DNA of 64,000 nt, from contig CM055749.1 in NCBI GenBank assembly GCA_029465975.1, positions 12,303,071 to 12,367,070 of the forward strand, in the 5' to 3' direction. This document shows positions 20,936-33,312 of the stretch, piece by piece. The DNA is from Dallia pectoralis (lineage: Eukaryota; Chordata; Actinopteri; Esociformes; Umbridae). The position numbers were made by a program, and so were the translations under genes. The notes beneath the pieces were generated by a model. The model had not been told where the DNA came from and ran no database searches. It saw only the letters and a program-made list of their open reading frames with translations. Position 1 is the first letter of the stretch. Each line of letters starts with the position of its first letter.

Positions 20936-22743
20936 GACAATCCTAGAGTTCCAGAGTTACATTCTACTGAATCCATCCCAAAAGTGGTTGGACATTTCTA
21001 TAATTGTTTTGTGTTTTCAATACCCAATTCAATAGTATGTGAATATTTACGGAAATAGTTATCATTATTTCTTATCTCGTATGTCATTTTTTTCAAACAA
21101 GCAAACTTAAGCAAATTTAATTCAAAAATTGATATCGATTTGTAACAGAGTTACTAACGTTCACTCCAAATCATGAAAAGTTGTCCAGCTGGCCATATGG
21201 TGCTCGTCAAGTGCATACTGCCTCGTCCCTTCTTCCATAGAGATGGTGACACATCGTTGTTAGCTATAATTGTGCATGCTCAAGGTATACCTTCCCACTT
21301 AATTACCCAGCGACCTAACCTAGAGAGGTGACCTGTAACATATTTGAATTGTATTAACTAATTAGATTATTTATTTTATACGCTCTGGCCTAATTCACAA
21401 GTCCATGTTTACTCAAGACAGTATTCTCAACGGGTTTCTCTGATTCTTCTGCTCCTAACCAGGGACATGGGTGTTGCCGGGCAATAGAGTGCACTGATTC
21501 TTTGCTCTGAAAGAGCCTCAGTGTTCAAGGGAGCACATATTTATAGCCAGGTGAGGAATAATTCATTGTGATCAGAGTGCAGATCATGCTCTTATTCCTT
21601 CACGGAGCAGATGTGGCGGAATGAAAAGAGGCTTCTTTTCTCTCTCTCTCGCTCTCACTTGCTCTCTCGCGCGCGTGCTCTGGTCTCTAGTGGCCTTCCA
21701 AATAGAAACAGCGAAGGAAGGTTATTTCTTTAAAGCCACAGTGTGTTTGACGTCATCTTCCAGTCCCCGCACCACCTTGGGTTCTCAGGTGGCTTTTCTT
21801 TTAGGGAGAGACCTTGCAGATGTCACACAAACCCCCGCCTACGCACTAATCCACTACAAACAGACTCAAAAGACTACAGACAGAAAAGTGATCAAACCTA
21901 CTTAGAAATCATAGCATTGCATAAAAAAACTATACATCTTGAAAACCAAAAGGCAAAATAAGTGAATTATCTCTATTATACATACCGGACAGCGTCAGTA
22001 ACGTGTGGAATGAGTTACGGTTCAGACAAACACACGTACACAATATCTCTCTCTCAATGTCTATGTCCTATCCCCCGCCTTCTTTCTTCCTATAACACAC
22101 AAACAGCCACTCTCACTTTCACACCGACAATAAGGCATCCCTAGCTCCCAGCTGGGCTTGGATGGCTCTCTTCCTCCGTTTCTAAGAACTGTTGGTCACT
22201 GCAAAGCCATCTGGAGCGATATGTCCCAGCTCTACTGGGCCACTGCCAGGCACCGTGGCTCCCAGTATGAACATACCATCTTCAAGCACAATTTGTACTC
22301 AAAGCTCTGGATCTGTGTCCACTGACCCCGGTTACTAACAGAAGCCATTCAGTCACATGGACACCACCTCTAGTTTAATAGCACCTGTGTTCTCTGGCAC
22401 CAGAGGAAAGGAGGTGGGGGATTTGTTTAAATGACTGACATTAGCAAGGTTCAAGCATATTTTAATTGCATATTTAACGACGCTAATATATTAGTGGAGA
22501 TTAAATGCATAGGATATAAAGAAAGCGCAAACAGTAAATTCATTGGTAAACCATCCATTTGCATTTAGATGATAATGTAAACAAATTCTACATATCGTTT
22601 GTGGATGTTCAACATGTGGCTACTACTTTTGTACAAAACATTTTTGTTTACAATACTAGATAACAATCACGAATAAATAAACATGAAAAACTATTTTTCT
22701 TTTGCGTGTCAAAATGATATCCTTAAAATACACTATTTCATGT
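20936..22743. other. Unrecognised sequence with pyrimidine-rich patches
   Basis: CT-rich patches at about 21630-21690 (CTCTCTCTCTCGCTCTC, then GCGCGCGTGC) and 22045-22100. A stretch at 22150-22320 reads protein-like in one frame (CKAIWSDMSQLYWATARHRG) but has no domain I know and no clear splice sites. Confidence 0.35.
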
Positions 22744-22751
22744 GTAATAGT

Positions 22752-23742
22752 TAGGGGTGTGACGAGATCTCGTGTTACGAGATCTCGCAAGATTAAACGC
22801 GACGAGATTTGTCTCGTGAGTTGTGATGTCAGCGTATACGGAACGCCAAGTGGCTGAAAACGTGACACACTTCAAGCGTTTCTTGTGGCTGAAAACATTC
22901 AAATCAAGTGTACACTTGTGAAATACAAGCGCTGACATCGCCTGTTATTAGACGTGCGTTCTCCTCATGCCGTCCAATGCGAGTGTCAAAAATGCATTTG
23001 ATGCGATCACAACGCCTGTTCTACAACGCACGTTGTCTAATAAGACGTTCAAAACGAGTGTAATGATGTATTTTCGCTTGATCTGTTCAAGTGTATCTAC
23101 ATGTTTTTTGCACTCGCTTACTTCTAGTGCAATGTCATTTTTACACTAGTCGTTTACGTCTTTAATTTTGAACGCTCATAATTGGTCGGTCTTTCTCAGA
23201 CACTCGTCGGACTTTGGCACCATTCGTTTTCATTTTTAAGGCTACAGCGCATGCGTATTTTGAGAAGCTGATAGAATCTTTTTCATGACATTTCAAAACC
23301 TTTGTTTCTGTTTGCACAGTTTTGAGAGAGCAATACTTTGGTTATGGATACACTTACTGTTTGCATTTAATGTGTTATTTCTGTTATTTATATATTTGTT
23401 TTATTTATACAGTTTTATATTTTTTACGTTTGATTTGTGGAAAGGGGTTAGATTTCTCATGTGAAATACAGGGGAGAAGCCAGTCGGTAGTTTATAGCAA
23501 AATATTTTGCAGTGTTTGCATGTCCTTTACTGCATAGAATTCATTAAAATAATATTCATTACAAGTAGCACCTAAATTGTTTTGCATTTTGTGATTTTTT
23601 TAGTTGAATAAAAGAGTATTTTCCATTCATATATCATCATTAAGGATTTCTTAAAAATTTTGTAAATATCTCGTCATGTCTCGTTCTCGTGGACCCAATC
23701 TCGTGTCTCGTCTCGTGGAGTAAGCGTCTCGTCACACCCTTA
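22752..23742. mobile_element. hAT non-autonomous element, 991 bp, 8-bp TSD
   Basis: Starts TAGGGGTGTGACGAGATCTC and ends GTCTCGTCACACCCTTA; GTAATAGT flanks both sides (22744-22751, 23743-23750). Clusters of TCTCGT/ACGAGA fill both subterminal regions, as expected for hAT transposase-binding repeats. The interior (22855-23170) contains partly inverted CGCCTGTT...GACG blocks. No transposase frame. Confidence 0.9.
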
Positions 23743-23959
23743 GTAATAGTTAACAGATTATTGAAGTAAACCAGCAACTGCAGTATATTTTTTATTTCCT
23801 GGAACTATTACCTTGATCTATTTAAACTGTAAAACACAAATAACTTTATAAAAACGAGCCCATTTTCCCCAAGCAAAAAGCTATAAATAACGTTGTTATG
23901 GCAGATTACTAGTCTGATACGTGCATCCAGCTTGAATGGCCAGGATATGTATAAGACGT

Positions 23960-24640
23960 CTGTACACCTTTACCATCTACATGAAATTACTCAAATGTGT
24001 TACCAAAAGAAGTATAATTATAATTCTATTAGAGCGTAATGTGGGAGGCTCCAGCGTTCCACAAAGATTAGAAACTTGATCCGGTTTGGTCCAAACCATA
24101 CGGGTGTGTTGTAACACATCATGCCAAGATCATAAAACATCTTGAAGGCCCTAAGAAAAAAGATTATTGATGCCCATGAGCCTGGGAGAGGATACAAAGT
24201 CATTTCCAATTTCTTTCTACAGTCCGATAGATCATCTCCCACCAGGTTCAGTCCACGCGCTCATACATGTTTCTGAAGACCACAGGGGATCATCAAGGGA
24301 TCTGCAGGCGTCTCCTGCCACAATCAATGTCAAGGTGCATTGATTGGGTCAACTGTCACAGACGCTGCGCAAAGGTGGCCTACAGGAAAAAAGCAGCCTC
24401 TGCTCTCAAAAATAAATCCAAACACAACTGACATTTGCCTGACAACACCCGGGTACAGACCAAAACTACTGAAACAGTGTGCTCTGGAGAGATCAGTCAA
24501 ACGTGGCGTTGTTTAGATGCAATGCCTGGAAGACGAAAATGAAACGCTGCCTACAAACTGAGTAACTTTACACCAACCGTAGGTTGGGGTATTATGGTTT
24601 TGGGCTGCTCACTTAGTCCACCATGAATTCCATATTGTGC
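23960..24640 (+). pseudogene. Degenerate Tc1-like transposase
   Basis: Several transposase landmarks appear in order across shifting frames: K-A-L-R-K-K-I-I-D-A-H-E-P-G-R-G-Y-K near 24147-24200, a Y-R-K-K-A-A-S-A-L-K stretch near 24380, T-V-C-S-G-E-I-S-Q near 24475 (the usual catalytic W-S-D-E is decayed), and T-V-G-W-G-I-M-V-L-G-C near 24570-24612 (usual form G-G-G-S-I-M-V-W-G-C). Ends not identified. Many stops and shifts show long decay. Confidence 0.55.
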
Positions 24641-26210
24641 CAAATAATTCTTACGGATAATTTAAGGGCTGCTGTCAAAACACTGAGGCTAAACATGAAA
24701 CAGCACTAGGCTAAACAAGAGACAGCACTAGGACGCCAAACACAGAAACTACATAAGCTACAACAGAATTTATTTAAAAGAAGAAATGGAAGGTTACGGA
24801 ATGACTGTATCAAAGCCCAAATCTCGATGCGATCAAAATGCTCAAAGGGGACTTAAAGTGGGCCGTGCGTGAAGGAAACCCAAAAAAACATTACACACTT
24901 GAAGTACTGTAAAGAAGTGCGGGCAAAAAGTATTCTCAGTTCAGGTAAAAGACAGTGATAAGAAGTGGCCACATTAAGTTATTTTAGCCAAAGGAAGCAT
25001 CGCCAGCTGTTGAAGCTAAGATCTTTTTCCACATTCTGAAATTCCATTTTTGCCCACCAAATGAAATCAATATAATAACCAAATGTAATGTGGTATAAAA
25101 TATTATTAAAAAACATTTTTAAACATAGTCTACTGATTGACATTACTTGCAATAGCACTGAAACATTGCAGGTGTGAGGCGGGCACAGGCACAGGAAGAG
25201 TAGATGACTCCTAATATAAATTTTAATTAAAAAAAAAGTAATATTTAACAAAACTAAAAGAGAAAAAATAAATTGAACAATGTTACAAAAATAACTGATT
25301 CCTAAACACTTACCAAAACATACATGAGAGAAAAAGGAACTTAAATTGGGCCAGTGATCAGGAAGACAGGTGAGGGAAATAACTAGGTAAAGTTGTCCGT
25401 GCTCTAAAAAGGGAAAGGGATGTGACAACCACCTTCAATATCTGTCCTTGAGATTATGTCTGTTATTATGTTTTTTTACTAGATATAACACAGACAATAT
25501 TCATAATAAGTACATTACGCTGCTCTAATTACCATTAAGTTACACTAGTATGTTAGGTTCAAAATGTCTGCACTGATGTCCAAAAGCTGGGCTCTATGAG
25601 AAGTAATTAGCATTGTATCATGCAAGACGAAGGTCAATTAAGTAGTTCATTGATCATCATCTGTAAATGACATCTGTTGCAGAGTGTCATAGCTGTGCTT
25701 ACAGAATGTGGCATGTTATCAGATCCACTATAGACAGCAAACTTCTATGTTTTTTCCCCTGAGGTATTTCTGTTGTGTTCAGCAGAGCGCCTAGCAAAAT
25801 AAATTCATAGATTTGTAAAAGAAAATCATTAACTGGCCCAAAGAATGAATCAATGACCTTCGTCATCAATTACCAAGAGCTTCATTTCTCGGCAACAAAA
25901 CATAAATTGTTCTTGGAAGTAGGAAGGGGATAGCAACTGGGGCACACTAGGCGACACTTGCTTACGTTGTTATGAAGGATAAAGTGCTGTAGGCCAATTG
26001 AAATTCCCTATGCAATCATTGTAATGTTTCATATAAATTAGCACTAATAAATCAATGTGAGTTTAGCTAATGCAAATAAACTCCAAATATATTTGTATTC
26101 TTTATTTACTTGATCTTCCTTAGGCCCTTGAAATGTCTAATTGCGTAAGTGTAATAATTGAAACACCTAGTCATTTATTCTTCTTTAGTTTTAATATTTT
26201 ACAATTTGTA
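24641..26210. other. Unrecognised AT-rich sequence
   Basis: A 22-bp direct duplication (CTAAACATGAAACAGCACTAGG / CTAAACAAGAG... variant) at 24689-24731. Otherwise nothing recognised; the minus-strand frame 24979-25428 is a chance frame of hydrophobic residues. Confidence 0.4.
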
Positions 26211-26214
26211 GGAG

Positions 26215-27286
26215 AGAACCAGTGAAGACATCAAAACTATGCACATAGTTTGCACTGTACACATATGGAATCATATGGCAACAAAGGGGTTCCTAATAAA
26301 TCATAGTAGTTTCTTCAAAGCAGCCATCCTTTTCCTTGATAACAGCTTTGCACACTGTAGGCATTCTCTTAAAAGGTAATTTGTGGAATGTGTTTCCTTC
26401 TTATTGCGTTCAAGCAATAAGTTAGGTTGTGACTGGGTAGGGTTGATAGACAGACCATCATTATGTCTAACAATACTGTAGTAGTCCATGTTATGGCAAG
26501 AACATCTCAAATAAGCAAAGAGAAAGAACAGTCCAGATCAGTGTTTAACTTTACAGTAAGACATGAAGGTCGCTCAATACAGAAAATGTCAAGAACTTTT
26601 CTTTAATATCAGTCACACCATGATGAAACTGGCACTCATAAGGAACGGCATGGGAACGGAAGACCTATAGTTTTGTTTACTTTCCAAAGATAAGTTTATT
26701 AGAGTTTTCCAGCCTCTAATGAACTCAAATATTGGCTGTGAACTGCAGCTCAGACTCCAACTATTCAGAGGCGACTTCTGAAAAAGGCCTTTTTTGTTGT
26801 CGAATTGCTTCCTTTGGTCTGATGAGTCCTTTTCTTTTCCGACTGCCGTGTCTTTGTGAGACGCAGAGTGGGTGAACGCATGATCTCTGCTTATGTGATT
26901 GTCAACGTGAAGCATGGAGGAGGAGGAGGTGTGATGTGAGGAGGTGCTTTCCTGGTGACACTATATGTGATTTATTTTGAATTCAAGGCACACTCAACCT
27001 GCATGGCTAGCACAGACCTCTGCAGCAATACGCCTTCCCACCTGGTTTGTGCTTAGCGAGACTATTACTTATTTTTCAACAGGACAATGACCCCAAAACC
27101 CACCTCCCAACGTGTAATTAGATATATATTTGACTAAGAAGGAGTGACATTGCTGCACCAGATGACCTAGCCTGTACAATCCCCTGACCTCAACTGAATT
27201 AAGTTTGTTTGACGGGTGTCTATTTCAAAGAATGACATATGATTGCATTTTGGTTGATTTAACACTACATGATCCCATAGGTTTCG
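26215..27286 (+). mobile_element. Tc1-like element, salmonid-type family, decayed
   Basis: The left flank has TTCTTCAAAGCAGCCATCCTTT (about 26311) and GCTTTGCACACTGTAGGCAT (26346), and the right end has ACACTACATGATCCCATAG (27262), which fit the terminal regions of a Tc1-like family I know from salmonid and other fish genomes. The element is about 1.07 kb against a usual 1.6 kb, because an internal block and the 3' coding end are deleted. Terminal repeats are too diverged to set exact ends. Confidence 0.8.
26493..27235 (+). pseudogene. Tc1-like transposase pseudogene
   Basis: Starts M-A-R-T-S-Q-I-S-K-E-K and continues with R-H-E-G-R-S-I-Q-K-M-S-R-T (first helix-turn-helix). A nonsense codon follows near 26606. 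After a deletion, L-W-S-D-E-S (first catalytic Asp) is read at about 26815, S-L-[stop]-D-A-E-W-V near 26850, and the F-Q-Q-D-N-D-P-K block (second Asp) at 27075-27100. Coding ends in a decayed P-D-L-N region near 27200, so the catalytic Glu is lost. Inactive. Confidence 0.8.
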
Positions 27287-27534
27287 TAAAAATAAAGAAA
27301 CACCGTTAAATTACAAGGGGGAACCAAACATTTGCCTGGCATGCCTACAGCGGCGTGGGCATTATGATAATACGTTTGAAGATACATACATATCACTAAT
27401 AACTTAAAGCCACAGTTAACACAGTAGGTATTGAGCTGGATGCGGGTCCATAGCTGTTCATAGATTTCCCCATAATTATTATTGATCATTTTTGGTATAA
27501 TTTAAATAAAATAAAAGTTTTGTAAAAACCACAC

Positions 27535-27793
27535 TGCCACGATGAAGATGGACGCAACTGCAGAGCTTTTCTAAACAAACATCCATTCTTTAATTTAAAC
27601 TTTACTCAAACTTTACTTACAAAACAAGCAAAGCACTGGCAGCACCACACACCACAGCAAACAGCAAATAGTAATCCACAAACACCCAGAAACAGAGATT
27701 TTTATGCATTTTAGGGATTACACTGGGCATGCTTTACGACTATTTAGGTGCTTTTGTTGTACTGAAAAAACCTGCAGTGCCTTGATGGTGGCA
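27535..27793 (-). mobile_element. LTR-like block
   Basis: The block has TGCCACGATG at one edge and GATGGTGGCA at the other, a TG...CA layout like the other LTRs here but with TGCCA instead of TGTCA. On the minus strand it carries an ATTAAA polyadenylation-type signal followed by GCTCTGCAGTTGCG, the same order as in the better copies. I could not find a matching 5-bp target duplication. Confidence 0.4.
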
Positions 27794-29200
27794 CAGTAGG
27801 TACACTGCTAAATCCCCAAAACACTTCTTATAACAATAAGCTATTGTTGTTTAGTCCTTTGTCAAAATTATTGCACTCACTTGACAATTTCTACTAAGCA
27901 GACATACATAACATGTACGTATGTTCTTCATATGTACAAATTATTAAGCTTGATGGGATTGACCTGGGGGATCTTGAGGAACAAGGAACCATATCCAAAC
28001 GTATACCCAGGCTATACACTACAAGTAGGACTTGCTATTGGGTCTCCAACCATCCAATGGTTTGCTTACTTGAACCTAAGTCAATGTCTCAACTTACAGT
28101 TGAAAGTCGGAAAAAATGGATGTGAAGCAACATGAAATGTAAGCCAGAACATTTTAATACCACAAAAATGATCATGAGATGTGTAGAGAGACAAATTGTT
28201 GACTTTCTGTGGTTTCAAATCCTACTTAGGCTATACTGTTCAGTCAAGAACACTTTTGGATGTTTAAAAAATATGTTGTTAGTGTAAACTGTTAAAAGCT
28301 TTAAGCTTTTATTTATACTTTGGCTGCAATCACACGTATAGAATAAGTCAACCACATTATTTGATTGTGAGTTAGACAATTATAAAAGTGACATTTTCAC
28401 TGAAAACTTAATTTAATCACATACATCAAAGTAATCAATGATATTTCCCAAATCAATGATATTCGGATTTCCAAATCTAAAAATAATGTTCAAAAATGCT
28501 AAATATTTGCAACCAGTCTACCAAGCCAACAGTAATCCAACCTGAGACTTGTAAATCCCGGTGTGAATAATAACAGAGGGTAAATAGTGGACTATTCGAT
28601 TAAAAACAATTTTAGTTATTTCACTCTGCACTTACATATTGAATGCTTGACAATAAAGTAGTCAATATGGAGAAACAGGTCATGCAAGTGAGAAAGACAG
28701 GAACAGCATATGTTTAAACTTTAGGAGAACTACAGCAAATACGATCAAAAGTATCGAGGCTACTTGACAAATGCACATAATGGCAAAATACCATATCAAT
28801 AGGTGGTGTTGTATGATATATATACCAAAGGGTTGAACGTTATCATTTATTACCAACAAATATCCATCCAATGCACAAGTTGCACGTGTTGTCCCCGTAT
28901 AAATCACTTCTAACATGTGTAAATGAAACGTGTCTATCGCAGTCGTATTCTAGTGGCAAAGAAAAAGTTTATCACACAAGTTGTCTGCAACACAAATTCT
29001 AGGCTGTGGCGGAGGGACTATTTTCTTGGTATTCAACTTCTATCCATCATATCATCACCTGCTTCACTAGGATGTGTAACGTGGTCCTGCATCAATAAAC
29101 TACCCGAAACAGCGCCGGGGATATTAAACCATGTCTACTACAAGCGCCACTTATGTGTTATGCCGGGAAACTTGCAAAAAGAAAATAAAGTGACTAAATA
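27794..29200. other. Unrecognised AT-rich sequence
   Basis: No transposon ends or named exons. If the putative promoter at 29.2-30.1 kb drives minus-strand transcription, this would be intron. Confidence 0.35.
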
Positions 29201-29204
29201 TGTT

Positions 29205-29236
29205 CAACTTACCTCAGCGAAGGTATCTGAAATCAT
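29205..29236 (-). other. Consensus splice donor after a short ATG frame (possible first exon)
   Basis: On the minus strand, ATG at 29236-29234 opens eight codons (M-I-S-D-T-F-A-E) that run directly into GAG|GTAAGTTG, a near-perfect U1-matching 5' splice site (GT at 29212-29211). The sequence upstream on this strand is CpG-rich and leads back to the CCAAT array. This is compatible with a first coding or 5'UTR exon, but no second exon was recognised, so it stays a hypothesis. Confidence 0.35.
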
Positions 29237-29239
29237 AAA

Positions 29240-30100
29240 GCTGATACGCAGCAGAAAGTGACGGCTCGCGTGCGCTATCTCCTCAGCCGCAGATCAGCCA
29301 CGAGAGCACTTCAATCTTCAGCACCACGGAAAGGGCCAAAGTGTCGGTCTAATATTACACGCCTTTCCCGAAATAAGCGTTTTGACAAATGTTCATCGAC
29401 TATCTGTACAACAAGTTGTGGTATCGTGGTCTAATCCTGCTTCCAGAAGCCCTGTGGCTCGAGCTCCGTGTCGAGTAGCCCAGAACTCACACGCGAGAGA
29501 TGTAGAGATGTGGTGGACGGTTCGCCAATCAGCCAATCAGACGGCAGCATCGCGCTTCAAGTGAGAGATGTAGACGGTTCGCCAATCAGCCAATCAGATG
29601 GCAGTATATCGCGCTTCAAGTGAGAGATGTAGACGGTTCGCCAATCAGCCAATCAGACGGCAGCATCGCGCGCTTCACTCGGGTATCTCGCGCTTTATAG
29701 TCTCGCGTCCCGGGAAGTCTCCAAGGAGGAGAGCTGCTCGTGCAGCGTTGCTCCTCTCCTGCTACCAGGCAACCGCGCCGGAACACTAGAAAAATATAGT
29801 CTCAAACTAATTAGTTTAACTACATCGAGTTTTCCACACGAACGTGTCCGGTGTAGTAATTCAAGCGAGTGACACAAACATATGTTTATGAGCAGATTCT
29901 ATACGAGCCACATCCGCGAGTCAGTGATCGAGCGCAGTAACTGGGAGCGGTTGTTTGTTTGTTTGTGACCTCAACGCGCGCGAGTCTATTATGTCTCCCA
30001 ATGCCAGGGATGCACCTTAGAGGATCTATACTGGAGATGCGGAAGTAACGTGTGACAGCAAGGTGTCTGCCCATGATGATCACTGCAGCTGTCGGACGCA
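29240..30100. promoter_or_regulatory. CpG-rich block, putative promoter
   Basis: In an AT-rich window this block is clearly richer in G+C and in CpG (GCGCGC, TCGCGC, CCGCGAG, AACGCGCGCGAG). It holds a tandem array of CCAAT boxes (29493-29677), a TTTATAG TATA-like box at 29693-29699 and, on the minus strand, a consensus splice donor at 29212. CpG islands with NF-Y sites are typical of vertebrate promoters. Direction is uncertain: the donor favours minus-strand transcription, the TATA-like box favours plus. No transcript evidence is available. Confidence 0.5.
29493..29677. repeat. Three about-58-bp tandem repeats, each with paired CCAAT boxes
   Basis: Unit: GAGAGATGTAGACGGTTCG, then CCAATCAGCCAATCAG, then ACGGCAGCATCGCGCTTCAAG. 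CCAAT boxes start at 29525, 29533, 29582, 29590, 29641 and 29649. Each fits the NF-Y core with the favoured CAG/CGG flank (CCAATCAG). The first copy carries an extra GATGTAGAGATGTGGT insertion. The array amounts to six same-direction CCAAT boxes in 130 bp. Confidence 0.9.
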
Positions 30101-32430
30101 TCTAAAAGGCAGATTATAGTGTTTTGCAATGTATATATATATAGGCTCATCACGAATGAACAAGTTCTGCACGTGTTAGTATAATTACACTCTATGTCTA
30201 TGCACTCGAATAGTGATTTTCCCATTTAAATTTAATTCCAACAATTGGCTATTTGCAGAATTGAGGCATCAGTCTATTTAACTTATTAAATGGGTATGAG
30301 ATATTTAAATCTGAAATTAATTAGAGACACCAGGATAAACCCTGTAACATAAGCCAAACAATCATATAAAATGAAAACACAGGTAATCAGTTCTCAATAT
30401 TTTGTGTACGCACAATGTTATCTGGTAAATTCCATTTATCGTTATATATTAACAATATTTTAGGGTTTTGTTGAGATCCAAATGCGAATTATCCGAGGCC
30501 AGCGTTGCTTGAAATGTGATTAGGTCGTCTCGATGTGTCCATCATAGACCTGAACCTGGATAGGTATAAGACAGATGGTTAAAGATTTTAGGGAGACAGA
30601 CGAGCTGACATTTATTGATGTGTTGCCTTCTATGAGTAATGTGAGAAGGCCATACTTTATTCAATAATGGCCATATAACAATAAAAATTTCTCTTACAAT
30701 GTGCTGTGCTTCAATGGATGGCTTCCTGTCTGCTAAACTTGTGTGTGGTTCTGTTCAGTGTGTGTTTGTGTGTGGGCAGACAAGTGTTAGTGTGAATGAG
30801 TGAGACATTTATATATCCGGTCTCTTTTTAAAATTAATACTTTACAAAAACGGTTTGACTTGGAATGCATTTAAAGTACATACTGCACACTAACCTTGCT
30901 ATACCTTCACCCTATATGGTACTTCAGAAGACATGCCGTTGTACTCACGCATTTACTGTAACTAAAGTTATTACTCTGCATTCAGCAGCACGTCTGGTGT
31001 GGATTCAAGACCATGAATGGTGCTGTCAGTGGGTTGTGTTCAAAGTGGAGGCCTACGTCTGTAACCCCCACCTGGGAGCCCATGTAGAACCACACAGTAG
31101 CCTAAGGCCGTCCTCATCAGACAATCAGCTCACACTGTATTTAAAGGAACACATGGCATGGTCCATGAGCTAGAAGAACATACACCGTGTAATATCTCTG
31201 TACACATCTCTGTATGTGCTCTCCATACTCAAACAAAGGGAATCTGCCTCATCATTCTCTCTAAGGGGCACGCTGACAGAAAAAAAGAGTGTAATCAAAA
31301 ATGGAAAGAAAAGCCCTGCAGGGTGCAAATAGAAGCCACTAGATCTACATTAATTTCTAGGCTACTTGACAAAGCTTTCCTGGCAGAAGGGGGTTGGGGG
31401 GTATTGTTGTTTTCAGAGCATCGTCGATAATGTTGACAATTCTGAAGGTGCACTAGTTAAGAAGGAAAAGCATCCTTATTAAACAAACTTCACAGGCAGT
31501 ATAGCCTGCCAAAAGAAACCAGCACCTGATTCATTTATATGCACATTTGATATATTGAAATGCATATACTGTGTTATGTTGTCATTGAGGACTGAGAATA
31601 AACAAAACCATGCAATTTAACCATCTGTCGCTAAATCAGATAGAATCTATGCAAAATTATTTTCACAAATGTGCAAGCAATCAAGAACGAATTAAAATAA
31701 TTAACACTTCCTTATTTTGGACATATTATTTTATTAAGTTCTCCAATAGGATTACATTAATGCTGAATCTTAGTGTGTGGTAAAAACCCTACAGAGCTTT
31801 CTGGTCAAAACAGACAAGTTTGAAATCTTTTTAAGAGCCACATACCCCCCTCTGCTGGTTAAAGACAGCAAGAGATCTCATACAGCTTGATTGGTAAATT
31901 ACACATATACAAAAATGATGCAATCGTTATTTAAGGAACTGAGAATCTACGCCGAACCATGGCACCTTTTGACAATAGAAAAAATACAATTAAGTGCAGA
32001 GATTTGATTAATGAGACCAGAACATTGAGTATATCAGATATCTTGTCTCAATTAAGATCTAATATTAACATGTATGGTAAATAATATTTGAATAGTTTGA
32101 AGATGTTGCTTTCTGACAGCATATATTTTTGCTAATGGATCCATGGGCAGGATTCTAAGCAATACTGCAGACGTGCATGTGCACTGCAGGAAGCCACTCA
32201 TTTCTCTGGGACTCGTGCAGTAAGCACTCGGCAGCCAGCCTGCTGACTGTTGGGTATGTGTTCATTTAAAAAATCCAGAGAATCAGTGGTTGTTAGAAGA
32301 TATGTGCTGAGGGGCAGCACATATATTCTTGCTTGTGTTTACATTTTACCTGCCCCACCACTCAGAGATTTACTAAAACTAGTCTGAGCTGAGTTTTGTT
32401 ATCCATCAGCATATCAGATTGAGTAACCCG
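29800..32430. other. Unrecognised sequence
   Basis: The CpG-rich character fades by about 30.1 kb. From there on I see no exon, RNA gene or transposon signature. The plus-strand frames at 30865-31173 and 31158-31430 have no known domain. Confidence 0.35.
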
Positions 32431-32435
32431 ACAGG

Positions 32436-32476
32436 TATTATTCTGACATTGAGATAGGAGCAATGTCAGAATAATA
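32436..32476. repeat. Perfect 16-bp hairpin
   Basis: TATTATTCTGACATTG and its exact reverse complement are separated by a 9-nt loop (AGATAGGAG). Too short for a canonical miRNA precursor on its own, and no extension of pairing is obvious. Confidence 0.8.
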
Positions 32477-33283
32477 TTCCTGGTTGAACTATCTATGCTA
32501 ATTTTCAGAGCAAGTCATAGCACAGCATAGGCTCCTTTATGGATCCCCCGAACTTTTTTTGTCGAAAATGTGTGCATCTCACAAGAACGTTCCTCCATAT
32601 GATTTGTCGATTCACAGAAACACAAAGATTCAATAGCTTGGTTGTAAAGTGAATGAGATGTACATCATTGCAGTTAAGTTGTAATTAGTACTGAATAGGA
32701 CAAGCATCTTCTTTCAATATATTCTCTTAGCGTCGATAGGATTATTGCACAAACCCCAGAGGAGATTTGCTGTCTGCTTTAATCTTCGTTAATGAACATC
32801 TAGCCTGCTGGTCAACTTGATTATGATGGCTGCTGCAGTTTAGAACCCTTGACACATCCCTTGACCAAGAGACAGATTAGCCATCGAACATCCAGGGCAT
32901 TTGTCAATATCTTTTCTGCTAATCACTCATCCTACAGAGGCGTCTGGCATCAGAACAAATCAATATTGTGAAGGATGGGGAGACGGGCTTTGGAACCTCA
33001 CACGCCTATATATGTAACAATGCAGATATTCCTGCATACGCGGGTTCAGTAATTCATTTATTCATTCCACGATTCCACAATTATTCAACCAGGAACCTAT
33101 TAATAAAATAACAATTCTTATTTTTACGGACGACCTGTGCCAGGACATAAAAGTTGCAAGAGCACATGAAAACACAGCACCAGAACCTGAATTGTCTTTA
33201 TTTCCTATCCCATTCACACATTCACACGTTTGTAGTTGGTGTAAAGGATCTGATGTAATCGTAAACAACAAATAATTGACATT

Positions 33284-33312
33284 TTGATATGCTCAAAATG
33301 TGAGCATATCAA
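33284..33312. repeat. Perfect 12-bp hairpin
   Basis: TTGATATGCTCA and TGAGCATATCAA are separated by five bases. Function unknown; AT-rich DNA gives such stems by chance from time to time. Confidence 0.7.

Noticed and set aside
22150..22320. Exon-like reading (IWSDMSQLYWATARHRG)
   Set aside because: No consensus splice sites at its edges and no family recognised.
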